A model generated the notes under the pieces. The model was given only the letters and a program-made list of their open reading frames with translations. It ran no database searches and was not told the DNA's origin. From Bacteroidota bacterium (GTDB taxonomy: Bacteria; Bacteroidota; Rhodothermia; Rhodothermales; UBA10348): 8,057 nucleotides of DNA. Shown in pieces: positions 1 to 5,910 of this stretch (the first letter of the stretch is position 1; every line of letters begins with the position of its first letter). Where the stretch lies: positions 1 through 8,057 of the forward strand of contig JAHEEH010000067.1 of the NCBI GenBank assembly GCA_024640835.1, given 5' to 3'. The position numbers and the translations under genes were made by a program.

Positions 1-486
1 GAAGATGAACAGGACGTGCGGAGGAGGCTCTTCCAGGGTCTTGAGGAGGGTGTTGAACGCCTCCTTGGTGAGCATGTGGACCTCGTCCACGATGTACACC
101 TTCCGCCGGTTGCCCTGGGGCGGAACGCGGACCGTCTCCCGCAGCTCCCTCGCGTCGTCGACTCCGCGGTTCGACGCCGCGTCGATCTCGATGATGTTGA
201 GATTCCGGCCCTCCTCGAACGATCGGCAGGAGTCGCACGCGCGACAGGGCTCGGCGCCGTCCGGGCGCTCCTCGGCGGGGGCCGTGCAGTTGATCGCCTT
301 GGCCAGGATCCGGGCGGCGGTGGTCTTGCCCACGCCCCGTGGACCGGTGAACAGGTAGGCGTGCGCCAGGCGGTCGAGCCGGACCGCGTTCCGGAGCGTG
401 CCCGTCACGTGCTCCTGTGCGACCAGCTCGTCGAAGCGCTGCGGGCGGTACTTGCGGGCGGTGACCAGGAAGCGCTGATCGGACAT
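1..486 (-). CDS. dnaX: DNA polymerase III subunit gamma/tau, N-terminal part (runs off left edge)
   Basis: Clamp-loader ATPase of the replicative DNA polymerase III holoenzyme, which opens the beta sliding clamp and puts it on primed DNA. Only residues 1-162 are in the window; the frame is open to base 1. Seen in the sequence: an N-terminal [17 protein letters not shown] stretch (residues 11-27) typical of DnaX; Walker [10 protein letters not shown] (48-56); a four-cysteine zinc module (C67, C81, C84, C87); the [12 protein letters not shown] segment (100-111); Walker B with DExH ([10 protein letters not shown], 130-139); and the LLKTLEEPP segment (147-155). The ATG start at 486 fits the family start and lies 17-25 bp downstream of a Bacteroidota-type promoter. 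The tau-specific C-terminal part, and any frameshift site producing gamma, lie outside the window. Identification is secure. Confidence 0.97.
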   Translation of the reverse strand, partial: MSDQRFLVTARKYRPQRFDELVAQEHVTGTLRNAVRLDRLAHAYLFTGPRGVGKTTAARILAKAINCTAPAEERPDGAEPCRACDSCRSFEEGRNLNIIEIDAASNRGVDDARELRETVRVPPQGNRRKVYIVDEVHMLTKEAFNTLLKTLEEPPPHVLFIF

Positions 487-510
487 GGCAGGGGTTGCGG
501 ACGGGTCTCG

Positions 511-541
511 CGAACATAGCCGGGCAGGCTCGGGGCTGCAA
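511..541 (-). promoter_or_regulatory. Predicted Bacteroidota-type promoter of dnaX
   Basis: Read on the minus strand, TTG (539-541) is followed after 20 bp by TATGTTCG (511-518). This matches the Bacteroidota -33/-7 consensus (TTG, 17-23 bp, TAnnTTTG) at all but one defined position. Transcription would start near base 504, leaving a leader of under 20 nt before the dnaX ATG at 486. No good E. coli-type -35/-10 pair is visible here. The consensus is established knowledge; its use at this site is inference. Confidence 0.5.
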
Positions 542-571
542 GCCTCGCCGGAGAGAAGCGTACCGGGGGGC

Positions 572-595
572 GAAAGACCGGTTCCGCGACCGGCC
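572..595 (-). terminator. Hairpin terminator behind the lipoprotein/122-aa gene pair
   Basis: On the minus strand the TAA stop (596-598) is followed at once by a hairpin: a 7-bp stem (arms 589-595 and 576-582, one G.T wobble), a 6-nt loop (583-588), then TTTC (572-575). The position directly behind a stop codon and just before the dnaX promoter fits an intrinsic terminator that separates the two units. The T-run is short, so termination may be weak. Confidence 0.5.
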
Positions 596-964
596 TTACA
601 GGAAGTGCCGAAATGCCGTGCCCACGATGGTCTCGACGAGGGCGGCCCGGAAGCGGTCGATCTGTGCCAGTGACAGGCCGGCCAGGCGGAGCGCCTCGAG
701 CTCGGCCAGCTCCCTTCGGCCGAACACCAGCCACTCGAAGTCGTCGCGGGTCAGCGCGCCCGTCGCCAGCAGGCCCGTCCACCGGGCCATGTCCCCCCGC
801 GTCCGGTCCACGAAGCCGTCACCGATCTGGAACAGGGCCGCACGGTAGGCGGGCCAGTCCGAGGACAGGCGATCGCGGAGGGCATCCTTCAGGCTTCGGA
901 CGAACGCGTCGAAGTCACGCTTCGCGCGCGTGTCGGGCGATTCGGACATCAGGCGGTGGATCAT
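596..964 (-). CDS. Hypothetical 122-aa cytoplasmic helical protein, translationally coupled to a lipoprotein
   Basis: I do not recognise this family. The 122-residue product has no signal peptide or membrane segment and looks mostly helical. It has a charged N-terminus (residues 8-35, with [19 protein letters not shown]), a central segment rich in aromatic residues and arginine (W37, Y40, F45, F51, W62) and a helical C-terminus ([19 protein letters not shown], 97-115). Its ATG (964-962) overlaps the TGA stop (963-961) of the upstream lipoprotein gene as ATGA, which argues strongly for translational coupling and for both being real genes. An internal Met6 (949) is an alternative start. A terminator-like hairpin follows the stop. 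The frame stays open far upstream (to 1516), but that extension runs antiparallel to the lipoprotein gene and the dinB start region and is Arg/Gly-rich, so I left it out. A regulatory or partner role for the lipoprotein is possible but unproven. Confidence 0.62.
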   Translation of the reverse strand: MIHRLMSESPDTRAKRDFDAFVRSLKDALRDRLSSDWPAYRAALFQIGDGFVDRTRGDMARWTGLLATGALTRDDFEWLVFGRRELAELEALRLAGLSLAQIDRFRAALVETIVGTAFRHFL

Positions 965-1398
965 GGTCCTCTCGGTGCTCCGACCTTTCCCGACTCCAGG
1001 CCGCTGATGGTGTCGAAGGCCTCTCCCACGAGTTGCTTGGCTTCGACGATGAAGGTGGGTCCAAGCGTCCCCTCCGTCGCCCAGCGGGCCAGGAATCCCC
1101 CCAGCAGGTGCCCGGTCGGATCGAGCAGCCGCTGCCACTGGCCGGTGGAGAACGCGTTGCGCGGACGTCCCTTCGCGTACTCGAGCGCAGCGCTCAGATC
1201 CGTCTGCAGCCTCTCGACGTCGCTGGCGGAATCGTCCCAGGATCCGGTGGCCCGATCCATCAGGCGGAGACTGCGCGCCTTCAGCGACGTGGCCTGCACG
1301 TACGCCGTGTGGCTGTAGGGCGAGACGACGGGAGCGCATGCCGGCACGATGAGCAGGCACGCGCCCAGGAAGGCAATGGTCGCTCGCGATCGAGGCAC
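961..1398 (-). CDS. Small putative lipoprotein, function unknown
   Basis: The product has 145 residues from a GTG start at 1398. The N-terminus has arginines (R3, R5), a hydrophobic stretch (residues 7-19) and a lipobox-like IVPAC ending at C21, so export and lipidation in the envelope are likely. A second LGAC at residues 11-14 is less likely because the hydrophobic stretch before it is too short. The mature part is soluble, with helical segments around 60-77 (DVERLQTDLSAALEYAKG) and 84-107 (including WQRLLDPTGHLLGGFLA). I see no known domain. It is divergent from dinB (92 bp between starts) and overlaps the next gene by 4 bp (ATGA), forming a two-gene unit. No clear Shine-Dalgarno sequence precedes the GTG, and I found no convincing promoter in the short divergent region. 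The lipoprotein nature is moderately supported. Confidence 0.65.
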   Translation of the reverse strand: MPRSRATIAFLGACLLIVPACAPVVSPYSHTAYVQATSLKARSLRLMDRATGSWDDSASDVERLQTDLSAALEYAKGRPRNAFSTGQWQRLLDPTGHLLGGFLARWATEGTLGPTFIVEAKQLVGEAFDTISGLESGKVGAPRGP

Positions 1399-1490
1399 CG
1401 GCGCCGGGGGAAACAGATCGGATGGTCATCGTTGGAAACGTGGGATCCGCGCGCCGGGCGTCGCCGACCACACCAGATGGACCAGGATCT

Positions 1491-2597
1491 GTGAGAAAGA
1501 TCATCCACGTGGACATGGACGCGTTCTTTGCGTCCGTCGAGCAGCGGGACGACCCCGGACTCAGGGGACGTCCGGTAGCCGTAGGGGGATCGTCACGACG
1601 CGGTGTGGTGGCCGCTGCGAGTTACGAGGCACGGGCCTTCGGCGTACACTCGGCGATGCCGTCGGTCGTGGCGGCCCGGCGCTGCCCGGACCTCGTGTTC
1701 GTGAAACCGCGTTTCGACGTGTACCGGGCGGTATCGGGCCAGATCCGGGACATCTTCCTGTCCTTCACGCCCCTCGTGGAACCGCTGTCGCTCGACGAAG
1801 CCTATCTCGACGTCACCGAGCCGCTGACGGGTCCGCCGTCCGCCACCCTGCTCGCCCGGCGCATCAAGGCCATGATTCTCGAGGACACGGGGCTCACGGC
1901 GTCGGCCGGCGTTTCGTTCAACAAGTTCCTGGCGAAGGTGGCCTCGGCGGCCCGGAAACCGGACGGCCTCACCGTGATAACCCCCGGAGAGGCCGACGCC
2001 TTCCTGTCGGCGCTTCCCGTCGAGCGGTTCTTCGGCGTTGGACCGGCGACGGCCCGGCGCATGCACGAGGCCGGCATCCGGACGGGTCTGGACGTCCGTG
2101 CCCGGACGGAGGACGACATGGCGCGCCTGTTCGGGAAAGCCGGCCGCTGGTGGCACCGGGCGGCCTACGGGACGGACGAGCGACCCGTGCGGACGGATCG
2201 CGTGCGGAAGTCGATCGGTGCGGAGCGGACGTTCTTCGAAGACCTCGTCTCGCCCGGGGACATGCTCCTGAAGATCGAAGCCCTCTGCGACGAGGTGGGC
2301 CGCCGGCTGGGAAGCAGGGACATCGGGGCGCACACGGTGACCCTCAAGATCAGGCGGCACGATTTCCATACGTGCACGCGGAGCATGACGCTTGCGGAGC
2401 CCGCACGAAGCGCGGCCATGCTCCTGCGTGCGGCGCGAAAGCTGCTTCTCGACGGGGAGGGGCCGCCCCCCGAGCCGGTCCGCCTCCTGGGCGTGACGGC
2501 CTCCCGCCTCGTCTTCCCGGACGATCCGGACGCAATGGTCCAGCTCAGCCTCCCCCTGGGAGATCAGGTCGAGAACCAGGCCAGGACGGGCGCGTGA
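1491..2597 (+). CDS. dinB: DNA polymerase IV (Y-family translesion polymerase)
   Basis: Error-prone Y-family DNA polymerase that copies past damaged bases; 368 residues, the usual DinB length. Seen: the palm motif HVDMDAFFASVE (6-17) with metal ligand D8 and steric-gate F13; YEAR (45-48) for nucleotide binding; the second catalytic motif SLDEAYLDVT (100-109) with D102 and E103; the ASAGVSFNKFLAKVASAARKP-type segment that follows; a helix-hairpin-helix beginning FFGVGPATARRMHEAGI; the little-finger domain; and a C-terminal beta-clamp motif QLSLPL (351-356). All catalytic residues are present, so it should be active. I chose the GTG at 1491 (AGGA at 1484-1487) because it puts MRKIIHVDMD at the normal N-terminus; an upstream ATG at 1422 would add 23 unrelated residues. 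Its 3' end overlaps exonuclease III by 34 bp, tail to tail. No LexA box of a known type was seen upstream. Confidence 0.97.
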   Translation: MRKIIHVDMDAFFASVEQRDDPGLRGRPVAVGGSSRRGVVAAASYEARAFGVHSAMPSVVAARRCPDLVFVKPRFDVYRAVSGQIRDIFLSFTPLVEPLSLDEAYLDVTEPLTGPPSATLLARRIKAMILEDTGLTASAGVSFNKFLAKVASAARKPDGLTVITPGEADAFLSALPVERFFGVGPATARRMHEAGIRTGLDVRARTEDDMARLFGKAGRWWHRAAYGTDERPVRTDRVRKSIGAERTFFEDLVSPGDMLLKIEALCDEVGRRLGSRDIGAHTVTLKIRRHDFHTCTRSMTLAEPARSAAMLLRAARKLLLDGEGPPPEPVRLLGVTASRLVFPDDPDAMVQLSLPLGDQVENQARTGA

Positions 2598-3343
2598 TCG
2601 GAGGGCTTGTCGCCCTTCCGTTCGTCACGGTCCACCTCGATCCGGGTACACCGGTTCGCCGCCGCTTCCGAGGCGAGCACGTGGTCGATGCGCAGCCCGT
2701 CTCCGCGCGGGAAGGCGAGACGACGGTAGTCCCACCAGGTCCACGGGCCCGGGGATTCCGTCCTTTCCCGGACGACGTCCCGGAGCCCGATGGCCGTCAG
2801 TCGGTCCCAGGCGGCCCTCACGTCCGCGTGGCACAGCACGGAACTCGCCCAGACCTCGGGAAAGGCGGCGTCGTCGTCGGTGGGTGCGATGTTGTAGTCG
2901 CCGCAGACGATGAACGGCCGTCCGTCCGCCATCTCCTTCACCGCCCAGGCGCGGAGCCGCTCGAGCCAGTCCAGCTTGTAGGCGTACTTGTCGCTGCCGA
3001 CCTCCTTTCCGTTGGGCACGTAGGCGCTCGCGATCCGGAGCCCCGCAGTATCCACCACGACGAACCGGGCCTGCGTGTCCTCGTCGTCGCCCGGCAGGCC
3101 GCGCAGTGCGGGCTCGAGCGCGTTCCGGGTCAGGACGGCCACCCCGTTGTAGGTGGGCTGGCCGTGGACGGCCGCTTCGTATCCGGCCGCCCGGATGTCC
3201 TCGAAGGGAAACTGGTCGTCGGTGCACTTGGTCTCCTGCAGGCACAGGACGTCGGGCGCATGCCGCTCCAGGAACGCGACGAGCCGCTCCAGTCGGGCAC
3301 GGATCGAATTGATGTTCCAGGTGGCGACGAGCAGATCGGCCAT
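2564..3343 (-). CDS. xthA: Exonuclease III / AP endonuclease
   Basis: Base-excision-repair enzyme of the EEP (Mg-dependent phosphodiesterase) fold. It cuts the backbone 5' to abasic sites and has 3'-5' exonuclease and 3'-repair activities in the family. The product has 259 residues, close to the family norm (E. coli Xth 268). All landmark residues are visible: ATWNINSIRA with N10; LQETK with E37; AYVPNG with Y108; the GDYNIAP loop with D149 and N151; WTWWDYR (201-207); RIDHVLAS with D220; and SDHAPV with the D249/H250 pair. I chose the ATG at 3343 because MADLLVATWNIN is the typical N-terminus; the frame is open further upstream but there overlaps the ACT gene in a different frame. It lies 7 bp after the ACT gene stop, so the two are probably co-transcribed. 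The stop overlaps the dinB 3' end tail to tail. No clear Shine-Dalgarno sequence. Confidence 0.96.
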   Translation of the reverse strand: MADLLVATWNINSIRARLERLVAFLERHAPDVLCLQETKCTDDQFPFEDIRAAGYEAAVHGQPTYNGVAVLTRNALEPALRGLPGDDEDTQARFVVVDTAGLRIASAYVPNGKEVGSDKYAYKLDWLERLRAWAVKEMADGRPFIVCGDYNIAPTDDDAAFPEVWASSVLCHADVRAAWDRLTAIGLRDVVRERTESPGPWTWWDYRRLAFPRGDGLRIDHVLASEAAANRCTRIEVDRDERKGDKPSDHAPVLAWFST

Positions 3344-3350
3344 GGGATGG

Positions 3351-3749
3351 TCACGGAACGTTGTGGATGGCGTAGCCGGCTTCCAGCAGGCAGTGGTGCG
3401 CCTCGCCGGCCCGGTCGGACGGCACCAGGACGTAGTCGGTGCCGAACGTGGACAGGGAAAAGATCGGTACTCCCTCGTTTGCCAGCACGGTCGCCATGCG
3501 GGCCAGTATGCCCACCGCGTCGTGAGGCAGGGGACCGTCCAGGCGCAGGACCCGCCAGGGTTCCGAGCGCCCACCCGTGGGCAGTCCGGCGACGGCCCGG
3601 ACGGGGGCAACGACCGTCGTTTCTTCTCCATCGTCCAGGACGGCGCGGATTCCGGATCCGTCCGGCAGGGCAGGTCGTGCGCCGGCGTCCATGCGGATCA
3701 TCGCATGGAGGTCGGGCAGCCAGGAGAGGGCGGGATCAAGGTTTTTCAT
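3351..3749 (-). CDS. ACT domain-containing protein (COG3603-like)
   Basis: The product has 132 residues and an ACT fold in its C-terminal half. The stretch with WRVLRLDGPLPHDAVG, followed by ILARMATVLANEGVPIFSLS and TFGTDYVLVPSD (about residues 65-112), is the pattern of the small stand-alone ACT proteins grouped in COG3603 (ACT_7 type). ACT domains usually bind amino acids or other small ligands and act as allosteric sensors; the function of these stand-alone members is not established. No enzyme domain, signal peptide or membrane segment is present. The ATG at 3749 gives the N-terminus MKNLDPALSWLPDL. It is the first gene of a likely two-gene unit with exonuclease III (7-bp gap) and is divergent from the ImuB-like gene, so the AT-rich intergenic region may control both directions. 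Family assignment is good; the ligand and role are unknown. Confidence 0.87.
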   Translation of the reverse strand: MKNLDPALSWLPDLHAMIRMDAGARPALPDGSGIRAVLDDGEETTVVAPVRAVAGLPTGGRSEPWRVLRLDGPLPHDAVGILARMATVLANEGVPIFSLSTFGTDYVLVPSDRAGEAHHCLLEAGYAIHNVP

Positions 3750-3760
3750 GAAAGAACATA

Positions 3761-3788
3761 TTGCACATGTGTATATGTGTGCTATACA
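3761..3788 (+). promoter_or_regulatory. Candidate sigma70-like promoter of the ImuB-like gene
   Basis: TTGCAC (3761-3766) and TATACA (3783-3788) are separated by 16 bp in a stretch that is far more AT-rich than anything else in the window. Transcription would begin around 3795, giving a leader of about 100 nt before the ATG at 3898. It does not match the TAnnTTTG type seen at two other sites here, so a different sigma factor or regulator may be used. This is inference from motif fit. Confidence 0.38.
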
Positions 3789-3810
3789 CTATGGTGTAAA
3801 CTATGTGCAT
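3763..3810. promoter_or_regulatory. Candidate operator: nested inverted repeats between the ACT and ImuB-like genes
   Basis: Two inverted repeats lie on the candidate promoter: GCACA-N10-TGTGC (3763-3782), which fills the -35/-10 spacer, and TACAC-N4-GTGTA (3785-3798), which covers the -10 and the probable start point. The same region has three related direct units, TATGTGTGC (3774-3782), TATGGTGTA (3790-3798) and TATGTGCAT (3802-3810). Such dyads over a promoter are typical of repressor sites. ImuB genes are usually under LexA control, but these repeats do not match the E. coli, Gram-positive or alphaproteobacterial LexA boxes. The repeats are seen; the operator role is inferred. Confidence 0.42.
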
Positions 3811-3897
3811 TGAACGACAGAACGACGTGTCGGGCAGGCCATACGAGGCGAGGGCATTCCATACGCTGATAACAGCGTTTTTACCGATAGGTCCGTC

Positions 3898-5082
3898 ATG
3901 GGAGCAATATATCGTCACACATATCGTAAGCGGATCGCGGAAGGTAGGATCGGCTGTCTGTACGTTCCGGCATTCGAGGCGTGGGCCCTTGCGCGCGTAT
4001 CGGACGAACCAGGGCCGGTGGTGGTTCTCTCGGGTGGCGGCGCCGTCTCCTGGAGCCGGGTGGCGGCGCTCAGGGAGGTTCGGCCGGGGGACCGGGCGGA
4101 TCGGATCGCCCGCCTGTGCCCGGACGCGAGAATCCGGGTACGGGATGCCTCCGTGGAGTGGGCATGCTGGGACGGTGTGGTGGATGCCCTGCACCGCATC
4201 ACGCCCTTCATCGCGCCCTCCCGGCCGCCATGGGCATGGTTTCGGGTCGATGCGATCGATCCGCTGCCTGCGCTCGCCGCGGAGCTGGGGATCCGCATCG
4301 GCGTGGCCGATGACCGGGTGACGGCCCGGCTGGCCGCGGTACGGTCCGCGGATCGGCACGTGCTGCGGGTGGTGCCGGAACGGCGTCGGGCATTTCTGGA
4401 CCGCTTCGACGTGGGCCTTCTCGCGGAGATCGGCCTTCCGGAGGAAATGTCCGCCCGGTTGCGCCTGTTCGGATACCCGACGCTCGGTTCCCTGTCGGAC
4501 CTGACGCGGCGACACCTCCGGTCGCAGTTCGGGGCGGACGGTGAGGCGGTGCACGACCTGGTGCATCCCGGCGTGGATCCTGCGATGCCCCTGCACGTGC
4601 CGCCTCCGGCGGTCGAGGTGGCGGAGGAGCCCGACGACCCGGTGCGGGATGCCGAGCTGTCGGCCGTTGCCGCCCTGCTCGCCGTCCGGGCCTCGGAGAA
4701 GCTGGGGGAGCGGCGCACCCAGCGTATCGTGCTGGAGGTGCACCCGGATGGCGGGGTGCCCCGCCGGGTATCCCGCCTGCTGCCGGATCCCCATAACCGG
4801 GCGGACACGCTGCGGCGCTTCGTCCTCCGGCTTCTCCCCGAGGTCGTGCGGCCGGACGAGGCCATGGGCCGGGTGGCCCTGCGCCTGGAAGCCCTTCGGC
4901 GCCCCGACGTCTCCCAGGTGGACCTCTTCTCGGTGCGTCCCGCCGTGCTCGGGGCCGTGCGTCGCGTGCATCGACGCTATCCCGGAGGCATCCGCCGTGC
5001 CGTCCTGCGGCTCCATGCCCTGCTGCCGGAAGACGAGGTCATCCTCGAGGCGTTCGACGAGGAGGGGCCGAAGGCGGCCTGA
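3898..5082 (+). CDS. ImuB-like, catalytically inactive Y-family DNA polymerase homologue
   Basis: A 394-residue Y-family fold without polymerase catalysis. The N-terminal RIGCLYVPAFEAWALAR (17-33) aligns with the palm motif of DinB, but the metal ligands and steric gate are replaced (Y22, P24, E27), and the SLDE catalytic pair is absent (PSRPPWAWFRVDAID, 107-121). The ImuB-like order continues with ADDRVTARLAAVRSADRHVLRVVP (137-160), a helix-hairpin-helix region (LAEIGLPEEMSARLRLFGYPTL, 175-196, and SDLTRRHLRSQFG, 200-212), a little-finger-like region (about 250-335) and a strong beta-clamp motif QVDLFS (340-345). In the family, ImuB is the non-catalytic clamp adaptor that recruits DnaE2, with ImuA, for mutagenic repair. 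Here it is single: the ACT gene is divergent and a convergent lipoprotein gene begins 24 bp downstream. It is shorter than most ImuB proteins (often about 450-500). The ATG is preceded by GATAGG; no in-frame start lies between the upstream TGA (3811-3813) and it. Confidence 0.86.
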   Translation: MGAIYRHTYRKRIAEGRIGCLYVPAFEAWALARVSDEPGPVVVLSGGGAVSWSRVAALREVRPGDRADRIARLCPDARIRVRDASVEWACWDGVVDALHRITPFIAPSRPPWAWFRVDAIDPLPALAAELGIRIGVADDRVTARLAAVRSADRHVLRVVPERRRAFLDRFDVGLLAEIGLPEEMSARLRLFGYPTLGSLSDLTRRHLRSQFGADGEAVHDLVHPGVDPAMPLHVPPPAVEVAEEPDDPVRDAELSAVAALLAVRASEKLGERRTQRIVLEVHPDGGVPRRVSRLLPDPHNRADTLRRFVLRLLPEVVRPDEAMGRVALRLEALRRPDVSQVDLFSVRPAVLGAVRRVHRRYPGGIRRAVLRLHALLPEDEVILEAFDEEGPKAA

Positions 5083-5106
5083 GCACACCCGCCCGACGAC
5101 GATTCC

Positions 5107-5898
5107 CTAGCGCGCGCAGCGAAGGCCGATGGCCGGAGAGCGTACCTCGCGAAGAGTCCCCGCCCTCCAGTAGGTTCGGGCGATCTCCGGTTCCATCGAA
5201 TAGCTGCCGCCGCGAAGAATGCGGATGCCCCGGTCGCCCAGGTCCACCCAGTCGGGCTCCTCCCCGTCGGCGGGGTAGAACTGGTAGAACGCACCGACCC
5301 ATTCGGCCACGTTGCCGCCCATGTCGAAGAGGCCGTACGCATTGGGCAGCCTCCTTCCGACGACACCCGGCATGCCTACGCTGTTCGTACGATGACGGAC
5401 GAAGGCGTCTACCGAGTCCGGGTCGCTGGTGCCCGGAAAGAGCTGCTTCCCGGGTCCACCCGCGGCAGCGAACTCCCATTCGCGTTCCGACGGCAGGCGT
5501 CCGCCGATCCAGTCGCAGAAGGCGGCGGCGTCGTCCCAGTCCACGTCGACGACGGCCTGGTCCCCCCGGGTCGTACCGGAGGCGTCCGGAAGGCGGCGGT
5601 TCGTGGCTCCGGCGAACGCGTCATACTGTCGGAACGTGACCTCGTACCGGAGGAGACGGAACGGTGCGACGTCCACGTGATGCAGGGGGAGCGCGTCCTG
5701 GTTCGAACCCTCGAACGCATCCCCCATCAGGTAGCGGCCTCCGGGGATATCCACCCACTCGATGCCCACGCTTCGAGCCCTCCGGGCGTGGCGCGACGAA
5801 GAGCACGAGGTGAGCAGCAGGAGGGCTGCAGCAACGAGACGAAGCAACCTGCCGGGCACGGAGACCGAGGATGGCGCGAGGTCCGGGTCAGCCGGCAC
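5107..5898 (-). CDS. SUMF1/FGE-fold lipoprotein lacking the catalytic cysteines
   Basis: The product has 263 residues: a lipoprotein signal with lipobox LTSC (C32) after a hydrophobic run (21-30), then one formylglycine-generating-enzyme (SUMF1) domain. Domain landmarks: WVDIPGGRYLMGD (48-60); APFRLLRYEVTFRQYDAF; DWDDAAAFCDWIGGRLPSEREWEFAA; NAYGLFDMGGNVAEWVGAFY; ILRGGSYSMEPEIARTYWRAG (227-247); and the end motif IGLRCAR. True FGEs oxidise a sulfatase cysteine with two cysteines five residues apart after GGSYL; here those positions are M235 and A240, so sulfatase activation is unlikely. Many Bacteroidota lipoproteins use this fold structurally (GldJ/GldK are examples), which is a possible type of role. 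The GTG start at 5898 has AGAAGG upstream; a second GTG at 5859 would give a shorter, more typical lipoprotein signal. It follows the exported-protein gene by 12 bp and is probably co-transcribed with it. Confidence 0.88.
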   Translation of the reverse strand: MPADPDLAPSSVSVPGRLLRLVAAALLLLTSCSSSRHARRARSVGIEWVDIPGGRYLMGDAFEGSNQDALPLHHVDVAPFRLLRYEVTFRQYDAFAGATNRRLPDASGTTRGDQAVVDVDWDDAAAFCDWIGGRLPSEREWEFAAAGGPGKQLFPGTSDPDSVDAFVRHRTNSVGMPGVVGRRLPNAYGLFDMGGNVAEWVGAFYQFYPADGEEPDWVDLGDRGIRILRGGSYSMEPEIARTYWRAGTLREVRSPAIGLRCAR

Positions 5899-5910
5899 GG
5901 TGCCGGCCTT

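Noticed and set aside
1422..1490. Upstream ATG that would extend DinB by 23 residues.
   Set aside because: The added residues do not resemble DinB, and the GTG at 1491 gives the standard N-terminus directly before HVDMDAFFA.
1399..1490. Search for a LexA-type or TAnnTTTG element between the lipoprotein gene and dinB.
   Set aside because: Only weak fragments were found (for example AGAT-N8-ATCT near 1475-1490); nothing matched known boxes well enough or shared the dyads seen before the ImuB-like gene.
2600..2618. Hairpin just behind the dinB stop (7-bp stem, 5-nt loop) as a terminator.
   Set aside because: It has no following T-run and lies in the conserved end of exonuclease III, whose codons explain the sequence.
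1349..3751. An 800-codon open frame on the plus strand running across dinB, exonuclease III and the ACT gene.
   Set aside because: It overlaps dinB in another frame and is antisense to two well-identified genes; its translation is Arg/Gly/Pro-rich without domains. It reflects GC-rich codon bias.
3803..4321. Open frame starting at ATG 3803 in front of the ImuB-like gene, considered as a short imuA-like partner.
   Set aside because: From 3898 on it is the shifted frame of the ImuB-like gene, and its translation has no RecA-like or other motif.
5066..5079. GGCCG-AAGG-CGGCC hairpin at the end of the ImuB-like gene as a terminator.
   Set aside because: The stem is only 5 bp, lies inside the coding region and has no T-run; such short GC hairpins are common in this composition.
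3736..5088. A 450-codon minus-strand open frame opposite the ImuB-like gene.
   Set aside because: The translation is rich in His, Arg, Gly and Pro with no recognisable motifs, whereas the plus strand shows an ordered Y-family pattern.
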